From positions 1 to 33,038 of the forward strand of contig NZ_VUNI01000028.1 of the NCBI RefSeq assembly GCF_009695765.1: a stretch of DNA of 33,038 bases, given 5' to 3'. Below, in pieces: positions 11,496-21,110 of this stretch (the first letter of the stretch is position 1; every line of letters starts with the position of its first letter). Made by a program: the position numbers and the translations under genes. The notes beneath the pieces are model-generated. The model saw only the letters and a program-made list of their open reading frames with translations. It was not told the DNA's origin and searched no databases. Source of the stretch: Roseburia porci. GTDB lineage: Bacteria; Bacillota; Clostridia; Lachnospirales; Lachnospiraceae.

Positions 11496-11831
11496 ATGAA
11501 ATTCTCAGAATCATTGAAGAAAAACAATGATTTTCAAAATGTGTACCGGAACGGGAAGTCTTATGCAAACCGTTTTCTGGTCATGTATGTTTTGAAAAAT
11601 GAAACAGAAAAAAACAGAATAGGTATTTCAGTTAGTAAAAAAGTTGGAAACAGTGTTATTAGACATCATATAACTCGTCTGGTGAGAGAGAGTTATAGAC
11701 TACATGAAGACATGTTTAATAGTGGTTTAGACATTGTAGTCATCGCAAGAACAACCGCGCGGAAAGCTTCTTATCATGAGGTGGAAAGTGCATTGTTGCA
11801 TCTTGGAGGTCTTCACAACATAACAAAGTAG
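11496..11831 (+). CDS. rnpA: Ribonuclease P protein component
   Basis: Protein subunit of RNase P, which with the RNA subunit removes tRNA 5' leaders. The 111-residue product fits the family length. The start at 11496 is preferred because AAAGGAG lies seven bases before it, whereas the in-frame ATG at 11475 has no ribosome site. It contains RIGISVSKKVGNSVIRHHITRLVRESYR-like family sequence (roughly residues 44-72). The normally conserved RNR box reads R-H-H here. It lies in the standard place after rpmH. Confidence 0.95.
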   Translation: MKFSESLKKNNDFQNVYRNGKSYANRFLVMYVLKNETEKNRIGISVSKKVGNSVIRHHITRLVRESYRLHEDMFNSGLDIVVIARTTARKASYHEVESALLHLGGLHNITK

Positions 11832-11861
11832 AAATTAATCTGAAAAGAAGATGGAATCATT

Positions 11862-12071
11862 TTGAAGAAAATTTTAATAGCGCTTATTAAATTTTATAGA
11901 AAATATATTTCTCCAATGAAGACTACGAAGTGCCCATATTATCCAAGCTGCTCCCAGTATGGACTTGAGGCTGTGGAAAAATACGGTGCGTTAAAAGGTG
12001 GTTTATTAGCTGCATGGAGAATTATGAGATGTAATCCTTTTTCTAAGGGAGGATATGATCCGGTTCCATAA
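11862..12071 (+). CDS. yidD: Membrane protein insertion efficiency factor YidD
   Basis: A 69-residue protein with the family signature [11 protein letters not shown] and the C-terminal [14 protein letters not shown]. It is peripheral to the inner membrane and assists YidC/Sec insertion. Translation probably begins at TTG 11862; the ATG at 11851 runs into a stop after four codons. Its stop codon overlaps an in-frame ATG of the following yidC reading frame, so the genes are tightly linked. Confidence 0.93.
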   Translation: MKKILIALIKFYRKYISPMKTTKCPYYPSCSQYGLEAVEKYGALKGGLLAAWRIMRCNPFSKGGYDPVP

Positions 12072-12082
12072 TGGAGGTTTTT

Positions 12083-13360
12083 ATGTCGGGCATTTTATTA
12101 ACCGCTTATTCCGGAGCAATTCTTGGACCGATCGCTAAGGTATTAGGATGGGTCATGAATGGAATATACATGGCAATGTATAATTTATTCGGAATCGAAG
12201 ATGTTGCATTAAGTATTATTTTACTTACAGCAGTGATTTACCTGTGTCTGCTTCCGCTGACAATCAAACAGCAGAAGTTCTCAAAAATGACACAAATCAT
12301 GCAGCCGGAAATTCAGGCAATTCAGAACAAATATAAGAATAAAAAAGATCAGGCATCCATGCAGGCAATGCAGCAGGAAACACAGCTGGTATATGAGAAA
12401 TATGGTGTATCACCAGCCGGAAGCTGTGTACAGATGCTTATTCAGATGCCAATCCTGTTTGCACTGTATCGTGTATTCTATAACGTACCTGCGTATATCG
12501 TAAGCGTTAAGAATCAGTTTAGTGGTCTGGTAGACACAATCTCAGCTACAAGTGGATTCCAGGATACCATGACACAGATCATGAAAGATTATAAGCTGAA
12601 TGTATCGGTTGATTTTACAACAACTGATACATCTGCATTGAAGAATTATATTGTGGACGTATTGTACAAGCTCCCGAAATCAGGATGGGAGAATCTTACT
12701 GATTACTTTTCCAATGTCGGAAGCGAAGTAGATACACTTACACCACATATGAACAAGTTCAACTATTTCTTTGGTCTGAACGTATCTGATACACCACTCA
12801 ATGTTATTAAGACAAGCTTTGCTTCACATGCATGGCTGATACTTGTTGCCGCTTTATTAATTCCAGTCATTTCTTATCTGACACAGATGTTAAACATCAA
12901 ACTGATGCCACAGGCTGGTTCTAATGGAAATGATCAGATGGCTCAGCAGATGAAGACCATGAACCTGATGATGCCACTTTTCTCATTTGTAATGTGTTTC
13001 ACAGTTCCTGTAGGTCTTGGTGTATACTGGATCGCTGGTGCTGTATGTAGAAGTGTACAGCAGCTTTTCATCAACAAGTATTTCCAGAATCTGGATATGG
13101 ATGATGTGATCCGTAAGAATCAGGAAAAAGCAAAGAAGAAACGTGAGAAAATGGGTATTGCGCAGAATCAGATCCGCGATGCGGCTAAGATCAGCACAAA
13201 GAAAATCGACAGCACAGCTGAAAGCAATAAAATGTCTTCCGCTCAGAAAGAACTTGAGCTGGAAAAAGCTGCAGCTAAGAAAGCAAATGCAAAAGCAGGA
13301 AGTATGGCTGCAAAGGCTAATATGGTAAGAGATTTTAACGAGAAGAACTCGCGTAAATAA
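12083..13360 (+). CDS. yidC: Membrane protein insertase YidC/Oxa1
   Basis: Inserts and folds membrane proteins, alone or with SecYEG. The 425-residue product has an N-terminal hydrophobic segment, a second segment (ALSIILLTAVIYLCLLPLTI), the cytoplasmic coiled-coil loop rich in Lys and Gln, further segments (QMLIQMPILFALYRVFY, WLILVAALLIPVISYL) and a last segment near MPLFSFVMCFTVPVGLGVYW. A long Lys/Ala-rich cytoplasmic tail follows. It lacks a Gram-negative-type periplasmic domain, but the loop between segments 2 and 3 is extended by about 100 residues. Start 12083 is chosen because GGAGG lies five bases before it; ATG 12071 overlaps the yidD stop. Confidence 0.95.
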   Translation: MSGILLTAYSGAILGPIAKVLGWVMNGIYMAMYNLFGIEDVALSIILLTAVIYLCLLPLTIKQQKFSKMTQIMQPEIQAIQNKYKNKKDQASMQAMQQETQLVYEKYGVSPAGSCVQMLIQMPILFALYRVFYNVPAYIVSVKNQFSGLVDTISATSGFQDTMTQIMKDYKLNVSVDFTTTDTSALKNYIVDVLYKLPKSGWENLTDYFSNVGSEVDTLTPHMNKFNYFFGLNVSDTPLNVIKTSFASHAWLILVAALLIPVISYLTQMLNIKLMPQAGSNGNDQMAQQMKTMNLMMPLFSFVMCFTVPVGLGVYWIAGAVCRSVQQLFINKYFQNLDMDDVIRKNQEKAKKKREKMGIAQNQIRDAAKISTKKIDSTAESNKMSSAQKELELEKAAAKKANAKAGSMAAKANMVRDFNEKNSRK

Positions 13361-13377
13361 TAACAGGGGGTTTTAAT

Positions 13378-14001
13378 ATGGAATTTATCGAAATTTCTGC
13401 AAAAAATGTGGATGACGCATTAACAGAGGCATCTGTAAAACTTGGCACAACAAGTGATCAGATCGAATATGAAATTATTGATAAGGGAAGTGCCGGATTT
13501 CTTGGCATCGGAAGCAAAAATGCAGTGATCAAAGCTCGCAAAAAGTTTTCTATCGAAGATTCTGTAAGGGAGTTTTTATCAAAAGTCTTTGATGCAATGA
13601 AGCTTGAAGTTGAGATTCTTATTAAAGTAGATGAGGAAAACAAGCTGATCGATGTAGAGTTAAAAGGCGATGAGATGGGTATTCTGATCGGAAAAAGAGG
13701 ACAGACACTGGATTCTCTCCAGTATCTGACAAATCTTGCAATCAACAAGCATTCGGATCAGTACTATAAAGTAAAAGTCGATACTGAGGATTACCGCAAG
13801 AGAAGAAGAGAGACACTTGAGAATCTTGCAAAAAATATCGCATATAAAGTAAAGAGAACAAAACGTTCCGTTGCTTTAGAGCCAATGAATCCTTTTGAGA
13901 GAAGGATCATTCATTCTGCACTTCAGAATGATAAATATGTTACAACCTTCAGTGAAGGTGAAGAACCATACAGACATGTTGTTGTAGCTTTAAAGAAATA
14001 A
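13378..14001 (+). CDS. jag: RNA-binding protein Jag / KhpB
   Basis: A 207-residue RNA-binding protein with three domains: Jag-N (residues 1-50, ending IDKGSAGFLGIGSKNA), a KH domain with the GXXG-like ILIGKRGQTLDSLQYL near 100-115, and an R3H domain at the C terminus (NPFERRIIHSAL). In Firmicutes it works with KhpA and influences cell division and elongation. GGGGG precedes the start, 17 bases after yidC. It ends the rpmH operon at a strong terminator. Confidence 0.95.
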   Translation: MEFIEISAKNVDDALTEASVKLGTTSDQIEYEIIDKGSAGFLGIGSKNAVIKARKKFSIEDSVREFLSKVFDAMKLEVEILIKVDEENKLIDVELKGDEMGILIGKRGQTLDSLQYLTNLAINKHSDQYYKVKVDTEDYRKRRRETLENLAKNIAYKVKRTKRSVALEPMNPFERRIIHSALQNDKYVTTFSEGEEPYRHVVVALKK

Positions 14002-14025
14002 TTGCTGTGGCAAATGAATGTAGTA

Positions 14026-14055
14026 AAATGGGTATCCATCCGGATACCCATTTTT
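14026..14055 (+). terminator. Terminator after jag
   Basis: A perfect 12-bp stem (14026-14037 with 14042-14053), a four-base loop and a T run. It separates the rpmH-jag operon from mnmE. Confidence 0.93.
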
Positions 14056-14078
14056 GACAGTTATATAAGGAGAATTCT

Positions 14079-15455
14079 ATGAAAACAGATACGATTGCAG
14101 CAATCGCAACTGCGATGACACCATCTGGAATTGGTATTGTAAGAATCAGTGGTGAAGATGCATTGACGATTATTCAGAAAATATATCGTTCACCAAAAAA
14201 CAAAAAAAATCTTTTGGAATGCTCATCTCATACGATTCATTATGGATACATCTATGATGGGGATGAGATGATCGATGAAGTAATGGTATTACTTATGAAG
14301 GCACCGAATACGTATACCAGAGAAGATACCGTTGAGATCGATTGCCATGGCGGTGTGTTTGTCATGAAAAGAATTTTGGAAACCGTCATAAAATATGGTG
14401 CGAGACCGGCAGAACCGGGAGAATTCACAAAGCGTGCATTTTTAAATGGAAGGATCGATCTCAGTCAGGCAGAGTCTGTCATTGATGTCATCCAGTCCAA
14501 AAATGAATTTGCACTCAAAAGTTCGTTAAATCAGCTCAAAGGAGCAGTTTTGCAGAATATAAAGGCGATACGTGGCAATATTATACACGAAATTGCCTAT
14601 ATTGAATCGGCATTGGATGATCCTGAACATATTTCACTGGATGGATATGGAGAAGCATTAAAAGAGAAAATCACAGATATCTCCGGACAGATCCAAAAGC
14701 TTTTAGATTCTGCAGATAATGGAAGAATTCTGAAAGAAGGAATCAACACTGTAATCGTTGGAAAACCAAATGCAGGTAAATCATCACTGATGAATGTACT
14801 GGTTGGAGAAGACCGCGCGATTGTTACGGATATTGCGGGAACAACCAGAGATATTCTCGAGGAGCAGATCAATCTTGGGGGAATTTCTTTAAATATTATT
14901 GATACAGCGGGAATTCGTAATACTTCAGATGTTGTTGAGAAAATCGGAGTATCCAAAGCAAAGGAATATGCTGCAAAGGCAGATCTTACGATCTATGTGA
15001 TTGATTCTTCAACAGAATTGGATGAGAATGATTTTGAAATCATGGAATTATTGGATGAGCAGCATTCTATTGTTCTTTTGAATAAATCGGATCTGACTTC
15101 GGTAACAACAGAGGAAACCGTAAAGAAACATCTGAATGCAAAAGTAATCTCCATATCTGCAAAGAATCATACAGGGATTCAGGAACTGGAAGATACCATT
15201 AAGGAAATGTTCTTCCACGGAGAGGTTTCTTTAAATGATGAAGTTTATATTACGAACGTAAGACAGAAAACTTCTTTACAGGAAGCACTGGATAGTTTAC
15301 ATTTAGTAATGCAGAGTATTGAAGATGAAATGCCAGAAGACTTTTACTCCATTGATCTGATGAATGCTTACGAAGAACTTGGTAAGATCATCGGCGAGGC
15401 AGTGGAAGATGATCTGGTCAATGAGATCTTCAGCAAATTCTGTATGGGTAAATAG
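14079..15455 (+). CDS. mnmE: tRNA uridine-5-carboxymethylaminomethyl modification GTPase MnmE
   Basis: With MnmG it makes the cmnm5 modification at the wobble uridine of several tRNAs. The 458 residues have the N-terminal formyl-THF-binding domain (TIAAIATAMTPSGIGIVRISG), a helical domain, and an inserted GTPase domain with G1 GKPNAGKSS at 228-236, G2/G3 including GTTRD and DTAG, and G4 NKSD. The C terminus ends in the conserved CMGK. AAGGAG lies before ATG 14079. It precedes mnmG by 18 bases. Confidence 0.97.
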   Translation: MKTDTIAAIATAMTPSGIGIVRISGEDALTIIQKIYRSPKNKKNLLECSSHTIHYGYIYDGDEMIDEVMVLLMKAPNTYTREDTVEIDCHGGVFVMKRILETVIKYGARPAEPGEFTKRAFLNGRIDLSQAESVIDVIQSKNEFALKSSLNQLKGAVLQNIKAIRGNIIHEIAYIESALDDPEHISLDGYGEALKEKITDISGQIQKLLDSADNGRILKEGINTVIVGKPNAGKSSLMNVLVGEDRAIVTDIAGTTRDILEEQINLGGISLNIIDTAGIRNTSDVVEKIGVSKAKEYAAKADLTIYVIDSSTELDENDFEIMELLDEQHSIVLLNKSDLTSVTTEETVKKHLNAKVISISAKNHTGIQELEDTIKEMFFHGEVSLNDEVYITNVRQKTSLQEALDSLHLVMQSIEDEMPEDFYSIDLMNAYEELGKIIGEAVEDDLVNEIFSKFCMGK

Positions 15456-15473
15456 TTAGAAAGAAGGATAAAA

Positions 15474-17396
15474 ATGCCAGCAATTGAAGAAACATACGAT
15501 GTGTGCGTGGTCGGTGCAGGACATGCAGGGTGTGAGGCAGCACTTGCGTGCGCACGTTTAGGATTAGAGACAATTATATTTACAGTCAGTGTAGACAGCA
15601 TTGCAATGATGCCGTGTAACCCAAATATCGGAGGAAGTTCCAAGGGACATCTGGTCAGAGAGATTGATGCACTTGGTGGAGAAATGGGGAAGAACATTGA
15701 TAAGACATTCATTCAGTCTAAGATGTTAAATAAATCCAAAGGACCTGCAGTACATTCTCTCCGCGCACAGGCTGATAAAGCGGCTTATAGCATGGAAATG
15801 AGAAAAACGCTTCAGAATACAGATCATCTTACCATCCGACAGGCAGAAGTATCTGAGATTCTGACCGATGATGAGAATCATATCTGTGGAGTGAAAACAG
15901 TGTCCGGGGCAAAATACAATTGTAAAGCTGCCGTTTTATGTACTGGAACCTATCTTCGTGCAAGATGCCTGACCGGTGAAATGATCACACATACCGGTCC
16001 AAATGGTTTGCAGCCGGCAACACATCTTACCGATTCATTGGTTGCACATGGCATTGAAATGTATCGTTTTAAAACAGGAACTCCTGCGCGTGTGGATAAG
16101 AGAAGTCTGGACTTCAGTAAAATGCAGGAACAGTTTGGGGATGAAAAGGTTGTTCCGTTTTCATTTACCACGAACCCGGATGATGTTCAGATCGATCAGG
16201 TTTCGTGCTGGCTGACTTACACCAATCCAAAGACGCATGAGATCATCCGCAACAATCTGGATCGTTCTCCAATTTATGCTGGTATTATTGAGGGAACCGG
16301 TCCGAGATATTGTCCGTCTATCGAGGATAAGGTTGTAAAATTTGCAGATAAAGAAAGACATCAGATTTTTATTGAACCGGAAGGCTTAAATACAAACGAG
16401 ATGTATGTAGGTGGTATGTCGTCTTCACTTCCGGAAGATGTTCAGCATGAAATGTACCGCACACTTCCAGGATTAGAGCATGTAAAAATTGTTCGTAATG
16501 CATATGCAATCGAATATGACTGTATTAATCCAAATCAGTTATATGCTTCACTTGAATTTAAGAAAATACCTGGACTTTTCAGCGGTGGACAGTTTAATGG
16601 AAGTTCAGGATATGAAGAGGCTGCCTGTCAGGGATTGATTGCCGGAATCAATGCTTCCATGAAGATTCTTGGAAAGAAACCATGTATTTTAGACCGGTCG
16701 GAGGCTTATATTGGAGTTTTGATCGATGATCTTGTTACAAAAGAGACACATGAGCCATATCGAATGATGACTTCAAGAGCGGAATATCGTTTACTGCTTC
16801 GACAGGATAATGCGGATCTCAGACTTACCAAAAAAGGATATGAGATTGGACTGATTTCGAAAGAACGGTATGACTGGGTATGTAAAAAAGAACAACTGAT
16901 CGATGAAGAAATCAAACGTGTTGATCAGGTTAAAATTGGAGCATCCAAAGAAGTTCAGAGTCTTCTGGAATCCTATGGAAGTATTCCACTCAATACAGGT
17001 ACAACATTAACTGAGCTGATCCGTCGCCCGGAGCTTGACTATGATAAACTGGCGCCGATCGATAAAGACAGACCGGAACTTCCACAGGAAGTAACCGAGC
17101 AGGTTAATATTAATATAAAATATGATGGATACATCAAACGTCAGATCAAACAGGTTGAGCATTTCAAGAAGTTAGAAAAGAAAAAGCTGCCTGAGAATTT
17201 TGATTATCATGAGATCAGTGGTTTAAGAATTGAAGCAACACAGAAGCTGAATCTGTATCAGCCACTAAATATCGGACAGGCCTCACGTATATCCGGAGTT
17301 ACTCCGGCAGATGTATCTGTTATTCTGGTATATCTGGAACAGTTAAAATATTCCAATCCGGATTTATTTTATCAGTTGAACAGCAGCGAAGACTAA
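15474..17396 (+). CDS. mnmG: tRNA uridine-5-carboxymethylaminomethyl modification enzyme MnmG (GidA)
   Basis: FAD-binding partner of MnmE. The 640 residues begin with a Rossmann FAD motif [12 protein letters not shown] (about 13-24), followed by the family segments [23 protein letters not shown] (split here: [18 protein letters not shown]), [15 protein letters not shown] and the C-terminal helical MnmE-binding region. AAGAAGGA precedes the start. It is followed by rsmG after 11 bases. Confidence 0.97.
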   Translation: MPAIEETYDVCVVGAGHAGCEAALACARLGLETIIFTVSVDSIAMMPCNPNIGGSSKGHLVREIDALGGEMGKNIDKTFIQSKMLNKSKGPAVHSLRAQADKAAYSMEMRKTLQNTDHLTIRQAEVSEILTDDENHICGVKTVSGAKYNCKAAVLCTGTYLRARCLTGEMITHTGPNGLQPATHLTDSLVAHGIEMYRFKTGTPARVDKRSLDFSKMQEQFGDEKVVPFSFTTNPDDVQIDQVSCWLTYTNPKTHEIIRNNLDRSPIYAGIIEGTGPRYCPSIEDKVVKFADKERHQIFIEPEGLNTNEMYVGGMSSSLPEDVQHEMYRTLPGLEHVKIVRNAYAIEYDCINPNQLYASLEFKKIPGLFSGGQFNGSSGYEEAACQGLIAGINASMKILGKKPCILDRSEAYIGVLIDDLVTKETHEPYRMMTSRAEYRLLLRQDNADLRLTKKGYEIGLISKERYDWVCKKEQLIDEEIKRVDQVKIGASKEVQSLLESYGSIPLNTGTTLTELIRRPELDYDKLAPIDKDRPELPQEVTEQVNINIKYDGYIKRQIKQVEHFKKLEKKKLPENFDYHEISGLRIEATQKLNLYQPLNIGQASRISGVTPADVSVILVYLEQLKYSNPDLFYQLNSSED

Positions 17397-17407
17397 GCGA
17401 GGAATAT

Positions 17408-18121
17408 ATGAACGAAAACTTAGATTTTTTTGTGAAAGAACTTGAGAAACTGAATATTACACTTACGGATGAACAAATGAATCAGTTTGTCCAGTATTAT
17501 GAACTTCTTGTGGAAAAAAATAAGGTCATGAATCTGACTGCAATTACAGAATTCCATGAAGTAATTGAAAAACATTTTATTGACAGTCTGTCTTTGATTA
17601 AGATTATAGACTTAAATAAAGATGCATCAGTCATCGATATGGGAACTGGAGCTGGTTTTCCTGGAATTCCGTTAAAGATCGCGTTCCCAAATCTTGATAT
17701 CACACTTGCAGATTCTTTGAATAAGAGAGTATTATTCTTAAATGAAGTCATTGATACATTAAAATTACAGAATATCCGCGCTGTTCACGGTAGAGCGGAA
17801 GATTTAGCCAATCAGAAAGATATGAGAGAACAGTATGATTATTGTGTTTCAAGAGCAGTGGCAAATCTGTCCACACTTTCTGAATATTGTTTGCCTTTTA
17901 TCCACATTGGAGGTGCATTTATCTCTTATAAGTCTGGAAATTGTGATGAGGAAATCGGACAGTCGAAGAGTGCAGTATTCCTTCTGGGAGGAAAACTGCG
18001 CGAAGTGGATAAATTCCAGATTGGAGAGAACGGAAGATCCTTTGTTGTAATCGATAAGGTAAAGGGAACTCCGAAAAAATATCCTCGAAAGGCTGGAACG
18101 CCTTCCAAGAATCCATTATAA
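17408..18121 (+). CDS. rsmG: 16S rRNA (guanine527-N7)-methyltransferase RsmG (GidB)
   Basis: SAM-dependent methyltransferase that forms m7G527 in 16S rRNA. The 237 residues carry the SAM-binding DMGTGAGFPGIPLKI near residue 80 and SRAVANLSTLSEYCLP. The product is in the usual size range. The gene follows mnmG directly and is the last gene before a strong hairpin. Loss of this enzyme is known to give low-level streptomycin resistance in several bacteria. Confidence 0.96.
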   Translation: MNENLDFFVKELEKLNITLTDEQMNQFVQYYELLVEKNKVMNLTAITEFHEVIEKHFIDSLSLIKIIDLNKDASVIDMGTGAGFPGIPLKIAFPNLDITLADSLNKRVLFLNEVIDTLKLQNIRAVHGRAEDLANQKDMREQYDYCVSRAVANLSTLSEYCLPFIHIGGAFISYKSGNCDEEIGQSKSAVFLLGGKLREVDKFQIGENGRSFVVIDKVKGTPKKYPRKAGTPSKNPL

Positions 18122-18141
18122 AGAACTTTATAAAAATGTAT

Positions 18142-18178
18142 AGAAAGACCGCTCTATAGAAAATAGAGCGGTCTTTCT
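18142..18178. terminator. Bidirectional terminator between rsmG and the hydrolase-like gene
   Basis: A perfect 16-bp stem (18142-18157 with 18163-18178) and a five-base loop lie between two converging genes. It can serve both strands; a T-rich stretch follows on the minus strand. Confidence 0.9.
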
Positions 18179-18203
18179 GCGTATATACCTTACAGCGAAT
18201 ATT

Positions 18204-19154
18204 TTATTTATCGAGAATTGCATTTACGGTTGCAAGTAACTTCTCAGGAATTTCTAACTGTGGAAGTAATTTACAGCCGGATAAATAATGAATTTCAATG
18301 GATGAATTGAGATGACGGTATGAATCCATCGCACTGATATTGGATTGCAGATCCTGGCTGGCAATCATATGAACCGGTTTCTCTAATTTGCGGATCACGT
18401 GATCCATATGAACATTCATATAATTACTGATCTGACTTGCATACAGATACTTACCGTTTCCATTATTGCTGTGAGCTGCCTCATAATAGATATCTTCAAG
18501 TTTTCCTAAAATCAATTGAGGTTTCTTGAAATATCTCTGACGGAAAGCACTATCAATATCGGATCGTCTGTGAGTCAGGTTGTACACAAATGTTCCGATT
18601 AGAGGAAGCTCCATAATATCTTTCATAACTTTATTGGCCGTTGTAATCGTACCCTGGATACCTTTGATACTTGGTGGATTAATCAGAATAATATGATCAA
18701 ACAATTCCGGATCAAGCTGATTTGCCATCAGAGTAAATGTGGATGAATACTGGGATGCAATTACATCTGTAGAGGTACCAATCACATCGTGAACGAAGGA
18801 ACCGATCAGCTGGACATAAAGATAATTGGTATAGGTAAGTGCCGGTTTATCCGATCTTCCGCATCCAATCAGGTCAATTGTATATACTGTGTGATTTTTC
18901 TCTAATTTTTTGACGAGTTTATACCATTCAAAGGAAGAAGAAGAAACATCGGTATCATGGATCAGAAGAAGCGGTGTTCCATTTCCTTTCTTTGTATAAA
19001 ATACTTTTCCGAATTTCCAATTATAGTAGGAACCATTTCCATCTGTAAGCAGCTTTTTAGAAGCTGAGGTCTCTGCGATAAAACGGTTAAAAGCATAAAT
19101 TGATCCAACCGCTGCAGTTGTTAAAAGAAGAAAACGTTTGGTATTCTTTTTCAT
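18204..19154 (-). CDS. Membrane-anchored alpha/beta-hydrolase-fold protein, probably catalytically degenerate
   Basis: 316 residues. Residues 7-25 form a single N-terminal membrane anchor after a short Lys-rich tail, so the fold would face outward. The core looks like an alpha/beta hydrolase: PLLLIHDTD (60-69), YTIDLIGCGRSDKP (91-104), a nucleophile-elbow position at 133-137, INPPS (158-162) and the C-terminal LPQLEIPEKLL (297-307). The elbow, normally GxSxG, reads ASQYS, placing Gln where the catalytic Ser belongs. The position of the catalytic His (usually GH before LPQLE) reads KL. It may therefore be a pseudoenzyme with a binding role. It is transcribed against its neighbours from its own promoter, with AAGGAGG five bases before the start. 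Function unknown. Confidence 0.8.
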   Translation of the reverse strand: MKKNTKRFLLLTTAAVGSIYAFNRFIAETSASKKLLTDGNGSYYNWKFGKVFYTKKGNGTPLLLIHDTDVSSSSFEWYKLVKKLEKNHTVYTIDLIGCGRSDKPALTYTNYLYVQLIGSFVHDVIGTSTDVIASQYSSTFTLMANQLDPELFDHIILINPPSIKGIQGTITTANKVMKDIMELPLIGTFVYNLTHRRSDIDSAFRQRYFKKPQLILGKLEDIYYEAAHSNNGNGKYLYASQISNYMNVHMDHVIRKLEKPVHMIASQDLQSNISAMDSYRHLNSSIEIHYLSGCKLLPQLEIPEKLLATVNAILDK

Positions 19155-19201
19155 GTTGGCCTCCTTGGTATTGCTTGTTCGAGATTAATTTCTATATTTA
19201 T

Positions 19202-19230
19202 ATTATAGACATTTTAAATTAATTATACAA
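19202..19230 (-). promoter_or_regulatory. Promoter of the hydrolase-like gene
   Basis: The minus strand has -35 TTGTAT (19225-19230) and a perfect -10 TATAAT (19202-19207) with 17 bases between them, about 48 bases before the start codon. Confidence 0.7.
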
Positions 19231-19258
19231 ACAAATTTATCATTTTTAATGTACATAC

Positions 19259-19287
19259 TTTTCATTGAAATAAAAATAGATTATAAT
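19259..19287 (+). promoter_or_regulatory. Possible promoter of the histidine kinase gene
   Basis: A perfect TATAAT (19282-19287) is preceded at 17 bases by a poor -35, TTTTCA (19259-19264). It is divergent from the hydrolase promoter in the same AT-rich 164-base gap. Confidence 0.4.
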
Positions 19288-19318
19288 TAATTTGTAATTT
19301 TATAACTAGTACAAACAT

Positions 19319-20368
19319 ATGTTCGATGAGGTCGTCATGGTCAAAGAATACCTGGAAAAAACCAGACAAAAGTTTGTTGATAAAAAAGCAGAACTCACAG
19401 AGAAGGAGAAAGAATTACACCTTCATATTCGTGAAAACATAGAGTTTATCCGTATGCTGGAGGAAGAATCTGATCCGAATTATGAATCTTTTACACCTCG
19501 CAAGGTCAATTCTTATAATCAGAATAAGATTGTTGAATTAAAAGGTGAACAGAAGATTCTTACAGAACAATTAAATGAAGTCCGCAAGGAATTGTATGAT
19601 CTGAATGTTGATATATATGAGATTGACAGTGTTATTAAAGTAGAATCTGAGAAGATCGCGAATGAGAACACGATCAAAGATAATGATGCCAATCCAAAAT
19701 ATAAAATAACAATACTTCAGACGCAGGAAAGTGAGCGTCAGCGAATTGCCAGGGATCTGCACGACACAACAGTACAGTCTTTGACCTCTCTTGTACATAA
19801 ATCTGAACTCTGCAAAAAGCTTGTTGATATTGATCCATTACGATGCAAGCTTGAATTGTCTTCGATGTCTAAGATTTTGCGTGATGTAATAGAAGATACC
19901 AGAAAAATGATTTATAATCTTCGACCAATGTCCTTTGATGATATCGGATTTGATATCACAGTAGAGCGTTTTTTGGACAAAATGAGAGCATATTCAAATG
20001 TGAAATATGATTTTAAAGTGGATGGAGAGCCGTTTGATATCAATCCTGTAGTAGGGATTACGTTACTACGGGTAATTGAGGAGGCATGCTCAAATTCTAT
20101 TTCACATGGTAATGCGTCGCATATCTGCGTCACCCTGAAATATGTACAGGATCAACTTGAGCTTATAATTGAAGATGATGGATGCGGATTTGATATGGAA
20201 ACAATACCGGAAACTACGAGAAATGATAATTCAGGATTTGGATTATCGATGATGAAAGAAAGGATTTATCTTATGTCTGGCGAACTCAAGATAATTTCAT
20301 CCGTAGGAAATGGTTGTAAAATTATAGTAAGAGTTTTTGATTGTAAGGAGAACGAATTATGGCAGTAA
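19319..20368 (+). CDS. DegS-like cytoplasmic sensor histidine kinase
   Basis: 349 residues with no membrane segment. Residues 8-125 form a long coiled-coil sensor region as in DegS. A HisKA_3 dimerisation domain follows, with the phosphorylated His at 148 (RIARDLHDTTVQS), then an HATPase domain with N box Asn259 (EEACSNSISHG), G1 DDGCGF (286-291) and G2 GFGLSMM (306-312). It phosphorylates the response regulator encoded by the next gene, which overlaps it by 10 bases. No good ribosome site precedes ATG 19319; ATG 19337, with GAGG upstream, is a plausible alternative start. The input signal is unknown. Confidence 0.9.
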   Translation: MFDEVVMVKEYLEKTRQKFVDKKAELTEKEKELHLHIRENIEFIRMLEEESDPNYESFTPRKVNSYNQNKIVELKGEQKILTEQLNEVRKELYDLNVDIYEIDSVIKVESEKIANENTIKDNDANPKYKITILQTQESERQRIARDLHDTTVQSLTSLVHKSELCKKLVDIDPLRCKLELSSMSKILRDVIEDTRKMIYNLRPMSFDDIGFDITVERFLDKMRAYSNVKYDFKVDGEPFDINPVVGITLLRVIEEACSNSISHGNASHICVTLKYVQDQLELIIEDDGCGFDMETIPETTRNDNSGFGLSMMKERIYLMSGELKIISSVGNGCKIIVRVFDCKENELWQ

Positions 20369-21003
20369 ATGTTATGCTTGCCGATGACCATTCATTGGTA
20401 AGAGAAGGATTAAAGAGCTTATTAGAGCTTGAAGGTGATATCAAAGTAATTGCAGAAGCAGTAGATGGTGCTGATTGTTTATCAAAACTTGAAACTGTAT
20501 CTCCAGATGTTTTATTACTCGATATCAATATGCCTGTAATGAATGGACTGGATGTACTTAAGAAATTAAAAGATAACCGTTCTAATGTAAAAGTATTGGT
20601 TCTTACCGTACATAATGAAATTGAATACCTAATGAAAGCAGTAGATATTGGCATTGATGGATATGTGTTAAAAGATTCCGAATCATCAGAACTGAAGAAA
20701 GCAATCTTTACAATTGCGGAAGGTGAAACATATATTCAGCCAAGTCTCATTCCACAGTTAAATTCCAAGAGAATTGAAAAGGATAAGGACGGAGCTAAGA
20801 TAGACAATCTTACAAGAAGAGAATTAGAAGTATTAAAGCTTCTTGCAGTTGGTAAATACAATAAAGAGATAGCAGAAGAATTAGACATCAGCGAGAGAAC
20901 TGTCAAGAATCATGTTTCAAATATCTTTAAGAAGATTGATGTTACAGACCGTACACAGGCTGCAGTTTTTGCAATTCGCAATAACCTGATTGAAATCTTT
21001 TAA
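20359..21003 (+). CDS. NarL/DegU-family response regulator
   Basis: 214 residues: a receiver domain with the acidic pocket at Asp9-Asp10 and phospho-acceptor Asp55 (LLLDINMP), switch Thr and Lys (VLTVHNE, VLKDS), then a LuxR-type helix-turn-helix at about 147-205 (LTRRELEVLKLLAVGKYNKEIAEEL-like, VKNHVSNIFKKI). AAGGAG precedes the start, which lies inside the end of the kinase gene. It is a DNA-binding transcription regulator; targets cannot be seen here. Such pairs control exported products in Bacillus. Confidence 0.93.
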   Translation: MAVNVMLADDHSLVREGLKSLLELEGDIKVIAEAVDGADCLSKLETVSPDVLLLDINMPVMNGLDVLKKLKDNRSNVKVLVLTVHNEIEYLMKAVDIGIDGYVLKDSESSELKKAIFTIAEGETYIQPSLIPQLNSKRIEKDKDGAKIDNLTRRELEVLKLLAVGKYNKEIAEELDISERTVKNHVSNIFKKIDVTDRTQAAVFAIRNNLIEIF

Positions 21004-21082
21004 TATAGTATAAAGTGATTGAGTAAGATAACAAATGAATTAAATTATACTATATTATATTACTTAAATTATAATCATAAGG

Positions 21083-21110
21083 CGATAATGTTTCACGTGA
21101 AACATTATCG
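21083..21110. promoter_or_regulatory. parS: parS site 1 inside a 28-bp perfect palindrome
   Basis: The core TGTTTCACGTGAAACA (21089-21104) is the canonical bacterial parS sequence bound by ParB. Symmetry extends six more bases on each side, giving a 28-bp perfect palindrome. It is followed by TCTCTTTTTA, so it could also act as a terminator for the upstream two-component operon. The 304-base gap 21004-21307 otherwise contains only the second site and the parA promoter. Confidence 0.97.
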
